DNA of 35,509 nt from Leucobacter salsicius M1-8 (GTDB lineage: Bacteria; Actinomycetota; Actinomycetes; Actinomycetales; Microbacteriaceae). The notes beneath the pieces were generated by a model that saw only the letters and a program-made list of their open reading frames with translations, made no database searches and was not told where the DNA came from. The DNA is taken from positions 1 to 35,509 of the forward strand of contig NZ_AOCN01000014.1 of NCBI RefSeq assembly GCF_000350525.1. The letters run 5' to 3'. Both the position numbers and the translations under genes were made by a program. This document shows, piece after piece, positions 18,939 through 26,820 of the stretch. Numbering within the stretch: position 1 is the first letter of the stretch; each line of letters opens with the position of its first letter.

Positions 18939-20387
18939 CTACTTGGATCCCTGCTTGATACGGGTGGTGAGCTCGGTCACCTGGTTGTAGATCGACCGAC
19001 GCTCCGCAATCAGCTGCGAAATCTTCTTGTGCGCGTACATCACGGTGGTGTGATCACGGCCGCCAAACAGTTGCCCGATCTTGGGAAGTGACAGCGGGGT
19101 GAGCTCGCGGCACAGGTACATGGCGATCTGACGGGCCGTCGCGATCTGCTGCGCGCGGGTCGGCCCGTAGAGATCATCCACTGAGAGGTCGAAGTATTCG
19201 GCCGTGCGCGTGATGATGTCGGTGGGCTGCACCTCGTTGTCGGCGTCCAGCGTGATGAGGTCCTTCAGCACCGTGTGCACGAGTGGCATATCGATGGGCT
19301 GCTGGTTCAGACTTGCGTAGGCGGTCACGCGAATGAGCGTGCCCTCGAGTTCACGAATGTTCGACGAGAACTTGCTCGCGATGAACTCCAGGACGTTGTG
19401 ATCGACCTCGAGGTTCTCGCGCTGGGCCTTCTTACGCAGAATCGCAATTCGCGTCTCGAGATCCGGTGCCTGAATATCGGTGAGCAGACCCCATTCGAAG
19501 CGCGAGAGCATGCGCTCCTCGAAGCCGCGCAGCTGCTTGGGCTGCACATCGCTCGTGATCACGACCTGCTTGTTGTGATCGTGCAGCGTGTTGAAGGTGT
19601 GGAAGAACGCTTCCTGGGTCTCGACCTTGTCCTCGAGGAACTGAATATCGTCGACGAGCAGAATGTCCACGCTGCGGTAGCGCGCGTGAAACGCTGCACC
19701 CTGGTTGTTCGCGATCGAGTTGATGAAGTCGTTCGTGAAGTCCTCGGAGCTGACGTAGCGCACGCGCACGTCGGGGAACAGCTCGCGGGCGTAGTGGCCG
19801 ATGGCGTGCAGCAGGTGGGTCTTGCCCAGGCCCGAGTCACCGTAGATGAAGAGTGGGTTGTAGGCCCGTGCCGGCGCCTCGGCGACCGCGACCGCGGCCG
19901 CGTGAGCGAAACGGTTGGACTGGCCGATCACAAAACTGTCGAACGCGTACTTGGCATTCAGGCGACCCTCGCCCGGCTCACCGACGCCGTGGCGGGTGCG
20001 CGGCTCGACAACGGGGCGCGGCGCGGGCTCGCCGCGGAGCTCGGTCGGAAACTGGCTGACGGGTGCGAGAGGAGCCTGAGGTGCAACGACCTCGACCGGC
20101 TCCGGATCAATGATGGGGTGCGCGGTTTCGTCGACCATCACCACAAAGTTGTCGATCGCGTTCGCCTCGGGAATGCCGGCGAGAGCCGACATGATGGCGG
20201 GGCGCAGCCGGCTTTCGAGCAGCTTGAGGGTGAAGTCGAGCTGCACCGCAAGATAGAGCGTGCCCGCGGCGAGGCCGCGAGGAACAGCGAGCGCCAGCTG
20301 GGCACCCACAGCGGGCCCGACTGCGGGGTCGCTCATTACTGCTTGGGTGACCTGTTCCCAGATCTCCTGAAGTTCCTCGTCTGTCAC
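18939..20387 (-). CDS. dnaA: Chromosomal replication initiator protein DnaA
   Basis: An ATPase that melts oriC. I choose the GTG at 20387 (482 aa): it gives the normal domain I start [12 protein letters not shown]. The longer ATG reading from 20450 adds 21 residues that run over a DnaA box and look non-coding. Domain I is at 1-90. The Pro-rich linker (about 95-140) leads to domain III with Walker [17 protein letters not shown] (about 182-196) and Walker [14 protein letters not shown]. Sensor I is [10 protein letters not shown]. Domain IV carries the DnaA signature [27 protein letters not shown], which reads the box. DnaA boxes on both sides of the gene suggest self-regulation. Confidence 0.96.
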   Translation of the reverse strand: MTDEELQEIWEQVTQAVMSDPAVGPAVGAQLALAVPRGLAAGTLYLAVQLDFTLKLLESRLRPAIMSALAGIPEANAIDNFVVMVDETAHPIIDPEPVEVVAPQAPLAPVSQFPTELRGEPAPRPVVEPRTRHGVGEPGEGRLNAKYAFDSFVIGQSNRFAHAAAVAVAEAPARAYNPLFIYGDSGLGKTHLLHAIGHYARELFPDVRVRYVSSEDFTNDFINSIANNQGAAFHARYRSVDILLVDDIQFLEDKVETQEAFFHTFNTLHDHNKQVVITSDVQPKQLRGFEERMLSRFEWGLLTDIQAPDLETRIAILRKKAQRENLEVDHNVLEFIASKFSSNIRELEGTLIRVTAYASLNQQPIDMPLVHTVLKDLITLDADNEVQPTDIITRTAEYFDLSVDDLYGPTRAQQIATARQIAMYLCRELTPLSLPKIGQLFGGRDHTTVMYAHKKISQLIAERRSIYNQVTELTTRIKQGSK

Positions 20388-20758
20388 GCGTGTACCCGGC
20401 CCTAATAAAGTAATGAGATGGTTCGATGTTATACCCAGGCTTATCCACAAGCCATGTGTGGTTCTGGCGCGTGATTCCGTGACTTACTCACACTGCCAGA
20501 ACATCAGGCCAACGTTAGTCACAGATTTGTCCACAGGCAAGCTTCGGCTGTTTGTTCGAGGCAATCTGCGAAGAATGGGCACGCAAAAGGCGCACGCCAT
20601 ATAGGGGCACGGGTGCTCGTGTTGACGATGCGCCCAAAAGCGCGTAAGCTTTCAATCTTGTATGGGCGACAGCTCACAGCTGTCCTGCCCAAATCCGACT
20701 TCCTCGACCATCACCAGAGTGCTCGGGGATCTATTCCAAAAGTCACGGAGTATTACAA
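20388..20758. other. dnaA-rpmH intergenic region with DnaA boxes
   Basis: 371 bp without a gene, holding the divergent promoters of dnaA (minus) and rpmH (plus). Exact DnaA box TTATCCACA is at 20441-20449 and a TTGTCCACA box at 20527-20535. An 8-bp inverted repeat GTTCTGGC/GCCAGAAC (20461-20468 and 20495-20502) lies between them. It may be a second part of the origin or a dnaA autoregulatory region. The stretch from 20540 to 20615 shows nothing I can name. Confidence 0.75.
20622..20650 (+). promoter_or_regulatory. rpmH operon promoter
   Basis: -35 TTGACG at 20622-20627 and -10 TAAGCT at 20645-20650, with exactly 17 bp between. It fits a housekeeping sigma-factor promoter for the rpmH-rnpA-yidD-yidC unit, with about 100 nt of leader. 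Confidence 0.65.
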
Positions 20759-20896
20759 ATGAGCAAGCGCACTTTCCAGCCAAACAACCGCCGCCGCGCA
20801 AAGGTTCACGGTTTCCGTAGCCGCATGCGCACCCGCGCCGGCCGTGCAATCCTCGCCGCACGTCGCGGCAAGGGCCGCACGAAGCTCAGCGCGTAA
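20759..20896 (+). CDS. rpmH: 50S ribosomal protein L34
   Basis: A 45-aa ribosomal protein, [29 protein letters not shown] sequence ending in KGRTKLSA, the universal L34 pattern. GGAG at 20747-20750 is well placed before the ATG. It is the first gene of the plus-strand unit and too short for most gene callers. It lies 24 bp before rnpA, so it is probably co-transcribed with it. Confidence 0.97.
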   Translation: MSKRTFQPNNRRRAKVHGFRSRMRTRAGRAILAARRGKGRTKLSA

Positions 20897-20920
20897 CTAG
20901 CAGCCTCCCCTTTTACGATC

Positions 20921-21283
20921 ATGCCCGCGAGGCAGCATCGCATTACTCGGGGAGAGGATTACCGACGCACTGTGCGTACGGGTCGCCGCGTGGGTGGTGC
21001 TTATTGCATCACCCACGCGGTTTTCTCTACCCCCGACTCCCCCGCACGCTACGGATTCATCATCTCGAAAGCCGTCGGTAACGCGGTCACCCGCAACCTG
21101 ATCCGGCGCAGACTCAAGACGATTGTTGAGCGCCGCATCAATCAGGGTGCCGCGGGCGTGGACATCGTATTTCGGGCCTTCCCTCAGATCGTCGACGCCA
21201 GTTTCGAGGAGCTCGAGGCCGAGGTCGGCCGCGCGCTCGATCGAGCCGAGAAGTACCGCCCCGCCGAGGTGCCGGTGCCGTGA
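20921..21283 (+). CDS. rnpA: Ribonuclease P protein component
   Basis: A 120-aa protein subunit of RNase P, which trims tRNA 5' leaders with the catalytic RNA. The central RNR motif is clear (KAVGNAVTRNLIRRRLKTIV, about residues 50-69). The N-terminus MPARQHRITRGEDYRRTVRTGRRVG aligns with the family pattern of basic residues. The last codons overlap the yidD start by 4 nt (GTGA). Its position between rpmH and yidD is universal. Confidence 0.95.
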   Translation: MPARQHRITRGEDYRRTVRTGRRVGGAYCITHAVFSTPDSPARYGFIISKAVGNAVTRNLIRRRLKTIVERRINQGAAGVDIVFRAFPQIVDASFEELEAEVGRALDRAEKYRPAEVPVP

Positions 21284-21594
21284 GACCGATGCTCGAGGTG
21301 TATCTGCTGCCACGTAACGCGATGATCGCGTTCATGCTGGCCTACCGCAAGGTGATCTCGCCGCTGTATGGCGAGGTGTGCAGGTATTACCCATCGTGCT
21401 CCCGATACTCTCTTGAGGCATACCAGCAGCGCGGCTTTATTGTGGGTGTCGCGCTGACCGCGTGGCGGCTACTGCGCTGCAACCCCTTGAGCCCGGGCGG
21501 AATCGATGATGTACCGCCGCCCGCGCACGAACGATTTAAGACTTCACCTCGCGGATTCGTCCGCCCCTCCTTATCGAAAGGCCTAGTCTCGTGA
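21280..21594 (+). CDS. yidD: Membrane protein insertion efficiency factor YidD
   Basis: A 104-aa YidD protein. The core LAYRKVISPLYGEVCRYYPSCSRYSLEAY carries the family Cys residues (YPSCSRYS), followed by GVALTAWRLLRCNPLSPGGIDDVPP, also characteristic. The start is either GTG 21280, overlapping the rnpA stop, or ATG 21289; both give the same core. It is about 20-30 aa longer at the C-terminus than the shortest family members. It helps YidC insert membrane proteins and is membrane-associated. Its stop overlaps the yidC start region. Confidence 0.93.
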   Translation: MRPMLEVYLLPRNAMIAFMLAYRKVISPLYGEVCRYYPSCSRYSLEAYQQRGFIVGVALTAWRLLRCNPLSPGGIDDVPPPAHERFKTSPRGFVRPSLSKGLVS

Positions 21595-22562
21595 TGGACT
21601 TCTTCGAAACTATACTTTGGCCGCTGCGCTGGCTCGTTGAGCTGGTGCTCGCGGTCTGGCACCAGGTATTTACCTGGGTGGGGCTGGACCCGAACTCGGG
21701 TGTGACCTGGGTGCTGTCGATCCTCGGCCTCGTCGTCGTGGTGCGTGCGGCTCTCGTGCCCGTGACGGTGCGACAGATCAAGTCGCAGCGCCGCATGATG
21801 GATCTCGCACCCGAGATGAAGAAGATCCAGGACAAATACAAGGGCAAGAAGGATCAGTTCTCGCGCGAGGCCATGAGCCGCGAGACGATGGGCCTGTACA
21901 AGAAGCACGGCACGAACCCGTTCGCTTCGTGCCTGCCCATTCTGATCCAGATGCCGATCTTCTTCTCGCTGTTCTACGTGCTGCGCCAGGCGTCAGGCGC
22001 CATGGGCAGCGGCGGCAACGGCTCGGGCCAGGCCGGCATTGGCATGATGACGCAGGAGCTCACCGACAGCTTCAACCAGGCCGAGATCTTTGGTGCTCCC
22101 ATCAAGATGACCTTCACCCAGGGCTGGGAGCAGGGCAACTGGATCGTCGTCGTCATGCTCGGCCTGATCATGCTGCTCATGATCGCCTCGCAGTTCTTCA
22201 CGCAGCTGCAGATCATGTCGAAGAACGTGTCTGACGAGACGAAGAACTCGCCGATGTACCGCCAGCAGAAGATCATGCTGTACATCATTCCCTTCGCGTT
22301 CCTGTTCTCAGGCGTGACCTTCCCCCTCGCACTCAACATCTACTGGTTCTCGTCGAACCTGTGGACCATGGGTCAGCAGTTCATCGTGATCCGCAGCATG
22401 CCCACCCCCGGCAGCGACGCGTGGCGTGCGCGCCAGGCCCGTCTGAAGGCAAAGGGTAAGCTCAAGGAAGACGAAGCGACGCCCGAGGAGCAGGCCAAGC
22501 TTGACCAGGGTCAGCGCCAGCAGCCGGTGAGCTCGAAGCGCGCAAAGAAGAAGAAAAAGTGA
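21591..22562 (+). CDS. yidC: Membrane protein insertase YidC
   Basis: A 323-aa insertase of the YidC/Oxa1/Alb3 family. The helix order of the Gram-positive form is visible: helices at about 12-30, 38-60, then a charged cytoplasmic hairpin (RQIKSQRRMMDLAPEMKKIQDKYKGKKDQF), then NPFASCLPILIQMPIFFSLFYVL, WIVVVMLGLIMLLMIAS and YIIPFAFLFSGVTFPLALNIYWFSSNL. The tail ends in a lysine run (KRAKKKKK). The start is GTG 21591, which overlaps the yidD stop, or ATG 21594 one codon later; a GAAAGG ribosome-binding site is at 21576-21581. It inserts membrane proteins alone or with Sec. Confidence 0.96.
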   Translation: MMDFFETILWPLRWLVELVLAVWHQVFTWVGLDPNSGVTWVLSILGLVVVVRAALVPVTVRQIKSQRRMMDLAPEMKKIQDKYKGKKDQFSREAMSRETMGLYKKHGTNPFASCLPILIQMPIFFSLFYVLRQASGAMGSGGNGSGQAGIGMMTQELTDSFNQAEIFGAPIKMTFTQGWEQGNWIVVVMLGLIMLLMIASQFFTQLQIMSKNVSDETKNSPMYRQQKIMLYIIPFAFLFSGVTFPLALNIYWFSSNLWTMGQQFIVIRSMPTPGSDAWRARQARLKAKGKLKEDEATPEEQAKLDQGQRQQPVSSKRAKKKKK

Positions 22563-23083
22563 GTGAGGCAGCAGTGACCACGGCTACACCACAGGATCGT
22601 CCCGCTGAGGATCTAACGCTCGAGGAGCTCGAGGCCGACGGCGATCGCGCCGCCGACTACATCGAGGGCCTGCTCGACATCGCCGATCTCGATGGCGACA
22701 TCGATATCGACGTTGCCAACGGGCGCGCATACGTGTCGGTCACCGGCGACGACGCCGAGCTCGACCGCATCGCCACCCCCGACGTGGTGCAGGCGCTGCA
22801 GGATCTCACGCGCCTCGCAGTGCAGACCCACACTGGTCGCTTCTCGCGCCTCATCGTCGACGTCGGCGGCTCGCGCGACGCGCGCACGATCCAGCTCCAG
22901 GGCATGGTCGACGCTGCGATCGCACAGATCGCCGCCGGCAAGGATCAGGTGGCGCTCGAGCCCATGTCGTCGTACGAGCGTAAGCTCGTGCACGACGAGG
23001 TCGCTTCGCGCGGGTACCACTCTGAGTCTCAGGGCGAGGGCCGCGACCGCCGCCTCGTTATCACCGCGGCCTCCGCGGCCTAG
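22559..23083 (+). CDS. jag: Jag-family KH/R3H RNA-binding protein
   Basis: A 174-aa protein of the SpoIIIJ-associated Jag (KhpB) family. An acidic N-terminus (about 1-60) is followed by a KH-like fold (about 35-110, DIDIDVANGRAYVSVTGDDAELDRIA, then LQDLTRLAVQTHTGRFSRLIVDVGG) and an R3H domain (about 130-174, LEPMSSYERKLVHDEVAS, ending in GEGRDRRLVI). The start GTG overlaps the yidC stop by 4 nt. It is conserved right after yidC across Gram-positives. Role: RNA binding linked to cell elongation and division in firmicutes; unknown here. Confidence 0.94.
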   Translation: MSEAAVTTATPQDRPAEDLTLEELEADGDRAADYIEGLLDIADLDGDIDIDVANGRAYVSVTGDDAELDRIATPDVVQALQDLTRLAVQTHTGRFSRLIVDVGGSRDARTIQLQGMVDAAIAQIAAGKDQVALEPMSSYERKLVHDEVASRGYHSESQGEGRDRRLVITAASAA

Positions 23084-23091
23084 GGCGCGCC

Positions 23092-24078
23092 GTGACTGTT
23101 TCACGTGAAACCGGCTCGGGCGCGTCGGATGCTGAGCTTGCTGCTGTGAGCGCCGGATCGGCTCCCGCTGCCGCGGGCAGCTCGGATGCTTCGGTGGCTT
23201 CGGCCGCTTCGGCGGACGAAGCCGCGGCTCCCGCACCTGCCGCCGCGATCGAGGCCGAGCCGGCTGCCGCCGCGATCCTTGCGGGCGACCAGATCGATGT
23301 GCTGCGCGCGTTCGCGGCCGACCTCGGTGCGCGCGGCGAAGAGCTCGGCCTGATCGGCCCGCTCGAGCTGCCGCGCCTCTGGACGCGCCACCTCGTCAAC
23401 AGCGCGCTGCTCGCTCCCCTGATCAAGTCCGGCGCGACCGTCGCCGACATTGGCACGGGCGGCGGCATGCCGGGCCTCGTGCTCGCGATCTGCCGACCCG
23501 ACGCGATGTTCTTCTTCATCGAGCCGATGGAGCGCCGCTGCGCGTGGCTCAACGAGCAGATCGAGCTGCTCGGCCTCACGAACGCCGAGGTCAAGCGCGG
23601 CCGCGTCGAGGAGTTCCACGATGCGTTCGAGGTCGACCAGGTCACGGCTCCCCCCCCGCCCCCCCCCCCGAAGCCCCGCCCCCCCCCCGCCCCCCCCCCC
23701 CCCCCCGTTTTCTTCTTCGTCGAGCCGATGGAGCGCCGCTGCGCGTGGCTCAACGAGCAGATCGAGCTGCTCGGCCTCACGAACGCCGAGGTCAAGCGCG
23801 GCCGCGTCGAGGAGTTCCACGATGCGTTCGAGGTCGACCAGGTCACGGCTCGCGCCGTGACCGCGCTCAAGAAGCTCGTGCCCATCACGGCACCGCTCTT
23901 GCGCGACGGCGGCGAGATGCTGTTCCTCAAGGGCGCATCGGTCGAGAACGAGATCGAGGCGGCCGAAAAGCCGCTGCGCAAGCACCGCGTGCGCGAGATT
24001 TCGGTTGAAGAACTCGGCGCGGATCTGGATGTAGAGACCACACGGGTGTTTCGGGCTAAAATCGTGAGACATGGCTGA
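23092..24078 (+). CDS. rsmG: 16S rRNA (guanine527-N7)-methyltransferase RsmG, with an internal duplication
   Basis: A 328-aa reading of the SAM-dependent methylase that makes m7G527 in 16S rRNA. The SAM motif VADIGTGGGMPGLVLA is at residues 117-132. Residues 8-60 are an Ala-rich, likely disordered extension. Residues 140-186 (FFFIEPMERRC to DQVTA) are repeated at 207-253 with one change (Ile to Val), separated by 20 mostly Pro residues (187-206) from a C-rich tract. Removing this 67-codon insertion leaves a normal 261-aa enzyme. The duplication cuts the Rossmann fold, so this protein is probably an assembly artefact or non-functional. The GTG start codes MTVSRET over a parS site. It overlaps parA by 8 nt. 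Confidence 0.85.
   Translation: MTVSRETGSGASDAELAAVSAGSAPAAAGSSDASVASAASADEAAAPAPAAAIEAEPAAAAILAGDQIDVLRAFAADLGARGEELGLIGPLELPRLWTRHLVNSALLAPLIKSGATVADIGTGGGMPGLVLAICRPDAMFFFIEPMERRCAWLNEQIELLGLTNAEVKRGRVEEFHDAFEVDQVTAPPPPPPPKPRPPPAPPPPPVFFFVEPMERRCAWLNEQIELLGLTNAEVKRGRVEEFHDAFEVDQVTARAVTALKKLVPITAPLLRDGGEMLFLKGASVENEIEAAEKPLRKHRVREISVEELGADLDVETTRVFRAKIVRHG
23097..23112. promoter_or_regulatory. parS: parS site at the rsmG start
   Basis: TGTTTCACGTGAAACC holds the intact 14-bp core (23098-23111) plus the leading T, so 15 of 16 consensus bases. It is codons 2-7 of rsmG, about 1 kb upstream of parA-parB. The nearness to parAB is typical of the primary site of many actinobacteria. Confidence 0.93.
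23509..23850. repeat. 141-bp near-identical direct repeat flanking a C-rich 60-bp tract
   Basis: Copy 1 is at 23509-23649 and copy 2 at 23710-23850, offset exactly 201 bp. The only difference is A/G at 23518/23719. Between them, 23650-23709 is almost pure C with scattered G, A and T. Either an assembly artefact (two-colour sequencing poly-G tail seen on the other strand) or a real tandem event. Being 201 bp it keeps the rsmG frame. Confidence 0.9.
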
Positions 24079-24976
24079 AGCTGAGAAGTCCCTCGTTGGC
24101 GACCACCTGGTCGACAAAATTCGGCGACGCCGCAAGCTCGCCGAAACCGTCTCTCCCCTGCCCGAGAAGACGCGCGTCATCACGGTGTCCAACCAGAAGG
24201 GCGGCGTCGGCAAGACGACGACGACCGTGAACCTGGCGTCGGCGCTCGCGCGCCGCGGCGCCAACGTGCTCGTCATCGACCTCGACCCGCAGGGCAACTC
24301 GTCGACCGCGCTCGGTGTGAACCACCGACCCGAGGTCACGAGCATCTACGACGTGCTGCTCGGCGACAACGAGATCGCCGACGCGGTCGCGCAGTCGACC
24401 GACCACGAAAACCTGAAGTGCGTGCCGTCGACCATCAACCTCGCCGGCGCCGAGATCGAGCTCGTCTCGCTCGTGGCCCGCGAGCAACGGCTGCGCACCG
24501 CGCTGCAGACCTTCCTCGATGGCGCCGATCGCATGTACCACTACGTGTTCATCGACTGCCCACCGTCGCTCGGCCTGCTCACGGTGAACGCGTTCGTGGC
24601 GGCCGACGAGGTGTTGATTCCCATCCAGTGCGAGTACTACGCGCTCGAGGGCCTCAGCCAGCTGCTCAACAACATCAAGCTGATCCAGAAGCACCTGAAC
24701 CCGGGGCTCCACGTTTCGACGATCATGCTTACCATGTACGACGCCCGCACCAACCTGGCGCAGGAGGTCGCGAACGAGGTTCGCACCCACTTCCCCGCCG
24801 AGGTGCTCGGCGCCGTCATTCCCCGTTCGGTGCGCATTTCGGAGGCACCGAGCTACGGGCAGACGGTGCTTGCGTATGATCCGGCATCGATTGGCGCGTT
24901 GGCCTATCTCGAGGCCGCGGCCGAGATGGCCGAGCGCGGCGTGCCCAAGCAGTCACCAGTGAAGGAAGGGGCGTAG
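24071..24976 (+). CDS. parA: Chromosome partitioning ATPase ParA
   Basis: A 301-aa Walker-type ATPase that moves ParB-parS complexes over the nucleoid. The deviant Walker A is KGGVGKTTTTVNLASAL (K43-T50), with the signature Lys just before GGVGK. Walker A' is VLVIDLDPQGNSSTALG and Walker B FIDCPPSLGLL. The first about 33 residues (EKSLVGDHLVDKIRRRRKLAE) are a basic extension usual in actinobacterial ParA. It overlaps the end of rsmG by 8 nt and lies 3 bp before parB, so it is co-transcribed with both. Confidence 0.97.
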   Translation: MAEAEKSLVGDHLVDKIRRRRKLAETVSPLPEKTRVITVSNQKGGVGKTTTTVNLASALARRGANVLVIDLDPQGNSSTALGVNHRPEVTSIYDVLLGDNEIADAVAQSTDHENLKCVPSTINLAGAEIELVSLVAREQRLRTALQTFLDGADRMYHYVFIDCPPSLGLLTVNAFVAADEVLIPIQCEYYALEGLSQLLNNIKLIQKHLNPGLHVSTIMLTMYDARTNLAQEVANEVRTHFPAEVLGAVIPRSVRISEAPSYGQTVLAYDPASIGALAYLEAAAEMAERGVPKQSPVKEGA

Positions 24977-24979
24977 CTC

Positions 24980-26053
24980 ATGACCGCCAAGAAACGTAGC
25001 GGCCTGGGTCGCGGAATCGGTGCGCTGATTCCGCAGTCACCCACGACGGGCGACCGTCCCGTCGATGTGTTCTTCCCGCAGGCGCCGGCTTCGGAAGCCG
25101 CCGATGCGGCGGCTCCCGCTGTCGACGAGGCTTCGGCTGAGGCTGCTCCCCCGGCCGCGAAGAAGCCTGCGCGTGCGCGCAAGGCTGCGGCCGCGGCTCC
25201 GGATCAGGGCGGCGATAGCGAGCTGAAGGCCGTGCCCGGGGCGCAGCTGACGCATCTCGCCGTCGATGACGTGGTGCCCAACCAGTCGCAGCCGCGTACC
25301 GAGTTTGACGAGGACGCGCTCGACGAGCTGACGCACAGCGTGCGCGAGTTTGGCGTGTTTCAGCCGATCGTGGTTCGCGCGATTGAGCCGGCTCCCAAGA
25401 AGGGGCCGAAGTACGAGCTCATCATGGGTGAGCGTCGCCTCCGCGCTTCAAAGCGTGCGGGCCTCGACTCGATCCCCGCGATTGTGCGGTCGACGGCCGA
25501 CGAGCACATGCTGCGCGACGCGCTGCTCGAGAACCTGCACCGCGCGCAGCTGAACCCGCTGGAAGAGGCGTCAGCGTATCAGCAGCTGCTCGCCGACTTT
25601 GGCATTACGCAGGAGCAGCTCGCGACCCGCATCGGCCGCTCACGCCCGCAGGTGTCGAACACGATTCGCCTCTTGCGTCTGCCCGAGACCGTGCAGGCGA
25701 AGGTCGCGGCCGGCGTGTTGTCGGCTGGCCATGCGCGTGCGATCCTGTCGCTCGATGGTGATGCCGCGGCGATGGAGCAGCTGGCCAACAAGATCATCAA
25801 CGAGGGTCTGTCGGTGCGTGCAGCTGAGGCCGCCGCGGCCGAGGAGCCCAAGCGCAAGATGCCTAAGCCCCGCGCGGGCGGCGTGCAGGCGCAGCTCGGC
25901 GAGATCGCGGATCGCCTGGGCGACCGCTTTGACACCCGCGTTGCGGTGAAGCTGGGCGCCAAGAAGGGCCAGATCATCATCGACTTCGCGACGATTGCAG
26001 ACCTGAAGCGGGTGCTGTCGGAGCTCGGTGACCCCGGGTTTGGGCAGGGCTAA
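24980..26053 (+). CDS. parB: Chromosome partitioning protein ParB
   Basis: A 357-aa CTP-dependent clamp that loads at parS. The N-terminal peptide RSGLGRGIGALIP (residues 6-18) is the ParA-stimulating motif. An Ala-rich linker (about 35-85) leads to the CTP-binding domain with GERRLRASKRAG (150-161) and ENLHRAQLNPLEEA. The parS-binding HTH is ATRIGRSRPQVSNTIRLLRLPE, followed by LSAGHARAIL. The C-terminal dimerisation part is at about 300-357. The parS sites in the window match what this family binds. Downstream are two hairpins (26054-26070, AT-only; 26095-26124, GC-rich), the likely end of the operon. Confidence 0.97.
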   Translation: MTAKKRSGLGRGIGALIPQSPTTGDRPVDVFFPQAPASEAADAAAPAVDEASAEAAPPAAKKPARARKAAAAAPDQGGDSELKAVPGAQLTHLAVDDVVPNQSQPRTEFDEDALDELTHSVREFGVFQPIVVRAIEPAPKKGPKYELIMGERRLRASKRAGLDSIPAIVRSTADEHMLRDALLENLHRAQLNPLEEASAYQQLLADFGITQEQLATRIGRSRPQVSNTIRLLRLPETVQAKVAAGVLSAGHARAILSLDGDAAAMEQLANKIINEGLSVRAAEAAAAEEPKRKMPKPRAGGVQAQLGEIADRLGDRFDTRVAVKLGAKKGQIIIDFATIADLKRVLSELGDPGFGQG

Positions 26054-26094
26054 CTTTTAGTTGGACTAAAACTCGGGCTTTTGCCTGTGCGCTT

Positions 26095-26124
26095 GGGGCG
26101 GGTTCGTGGTTGCGGGCCCGCCCC
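26095..26124 (+). terminator. Hairpin after parB
   Basis: 8-bp arms GGGGCGGG (26095-26102) and CCCGCCCC (26117-26124) with a 14-nt loop, no T tract. A weak AT-only hairpin (TTTTAGT/ACTAAAA) comes first, at 26054-26070. Likely end of the rpmH-parB transcript. Confidence 0.45.
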
Positions 26125-26202
26125 TGTTGCGTGCTGGGGCACGTACTCTCTGCTCCCCTGGTTTCGCTGTTGGTGCGGTGCTGGTTGTGCTTGACTGCTG
26201 GT

Positions 26203-26652
26203 ATGAGTGAACAACCAATGGTGGTCTCGGCAGAACTCGAGATCGCGGCCGACGCCGCGACGATCTTCGAACTCATTGCGGACCCGTCGTTGCAGCCGAC
26301 CTGGGACGGCAACGACAACCTCGCCTCGGCGGCCCCGGGCCAGCGCGTGCACGCCGTGGGCGACGTCTTTGTGATGGTGAACAAGCCCGACCGGGTGCGC
26401 GAGAACCACATCGTCGAGTTCGAGGAGGGCCGGCTGATCGCGTGGCAGCCGTCGCTGCCGGGCGGCGAACCATTCGGCCAGCTCTGGCGGTGGGAGCTCA
26501 CTCCCCTTTCATCTGAGGTCACCCTGGTGAAGCATTCGTATGACTGGTCACAGCTGCACGATGAAGCGCGGTTGGAGCGGGCGCGGGCTACGACTTCGGA
26601 GAAGTTGATGGGGTCGGTTGAGCGGCTTGCGGAGGCTGCAAGTAACCACTAA
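26203..26652 (+). CDS. SRPBCC-family protein (polyketide cyclase/START-like fold)
   Basis: A 149-aa protein with the SRPBCC pattern: VVSAELEIAADAATIFELIADPSLQPTWDGND at the start (strand, then the conserved W), VNKPDRVRENHIVEFEEGRLIAWQP in the middle, and a C-terminal helix (ARLERARATTSEKLMGSVERLAEAA). Members bind hydrophobic ligands; the ligand is unknown. I start at ATG 26203, which begins at the fold; the open frame upstream to 26110 is unlike protein. No clear ribosome-binding site is seen. It is a single gene between parB and the restriction island and may mark the old chromosomal edge. Confidence 0.8.
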   Translation: MSEQPMVVSAELEIAADAATIFELIADPSLQPTWDGNDNLASAAPGQRVHAVGDVFVMVNKPDRVRENHIVEFEEGRLIAWQPSLPGGEPFGQLWRWELTPLSSEVTLVKHSYDWSQLHDEARLERARATTSEKLMGSVERLAEAASNH

Positions 26653-26820
26653 TTCCTTGACCGCATCTCCTGCTGTGCTTTCGAGCATTGGCGCGTCACA
26701 AAGGAAACCAAAGGCATAGCCACGACCACATTGAATTCAAGATTGTCGTTGGTGCGCGCTACGGTAAGACAAGTGGCGACTAGCGCGCCATTTTTGAGTG
26801 GTTGCACGGGGAGAAAGCTG

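Noticed and set aside
19275..20405. 376-codon plus-strand frame opposite dnaA
   Set aside because: Shadow of dnaA in the complementary phase; no recognisable protein features.
20388..20450. ATG start for dnaA at 20450
   Set aside because: It would translate across an exact DnaA box, and the added 21 residues are not DnaA-like; the GTG at 20387 starts the normal domain I.
23650..23709. Polyproline bridge as a genuine domain linker in RsmG
   Set aside because: It sits inside a duplicated piece of the catalytic fold and is pure low-complexity C; an assembly artefact is the simpler reading.
26653..26820. Promoter for hsdM
   Set aside because: TTGACC and TTGTCG hexamers are present, but neither has a matching -10 at 16-18 bp; no confident call.
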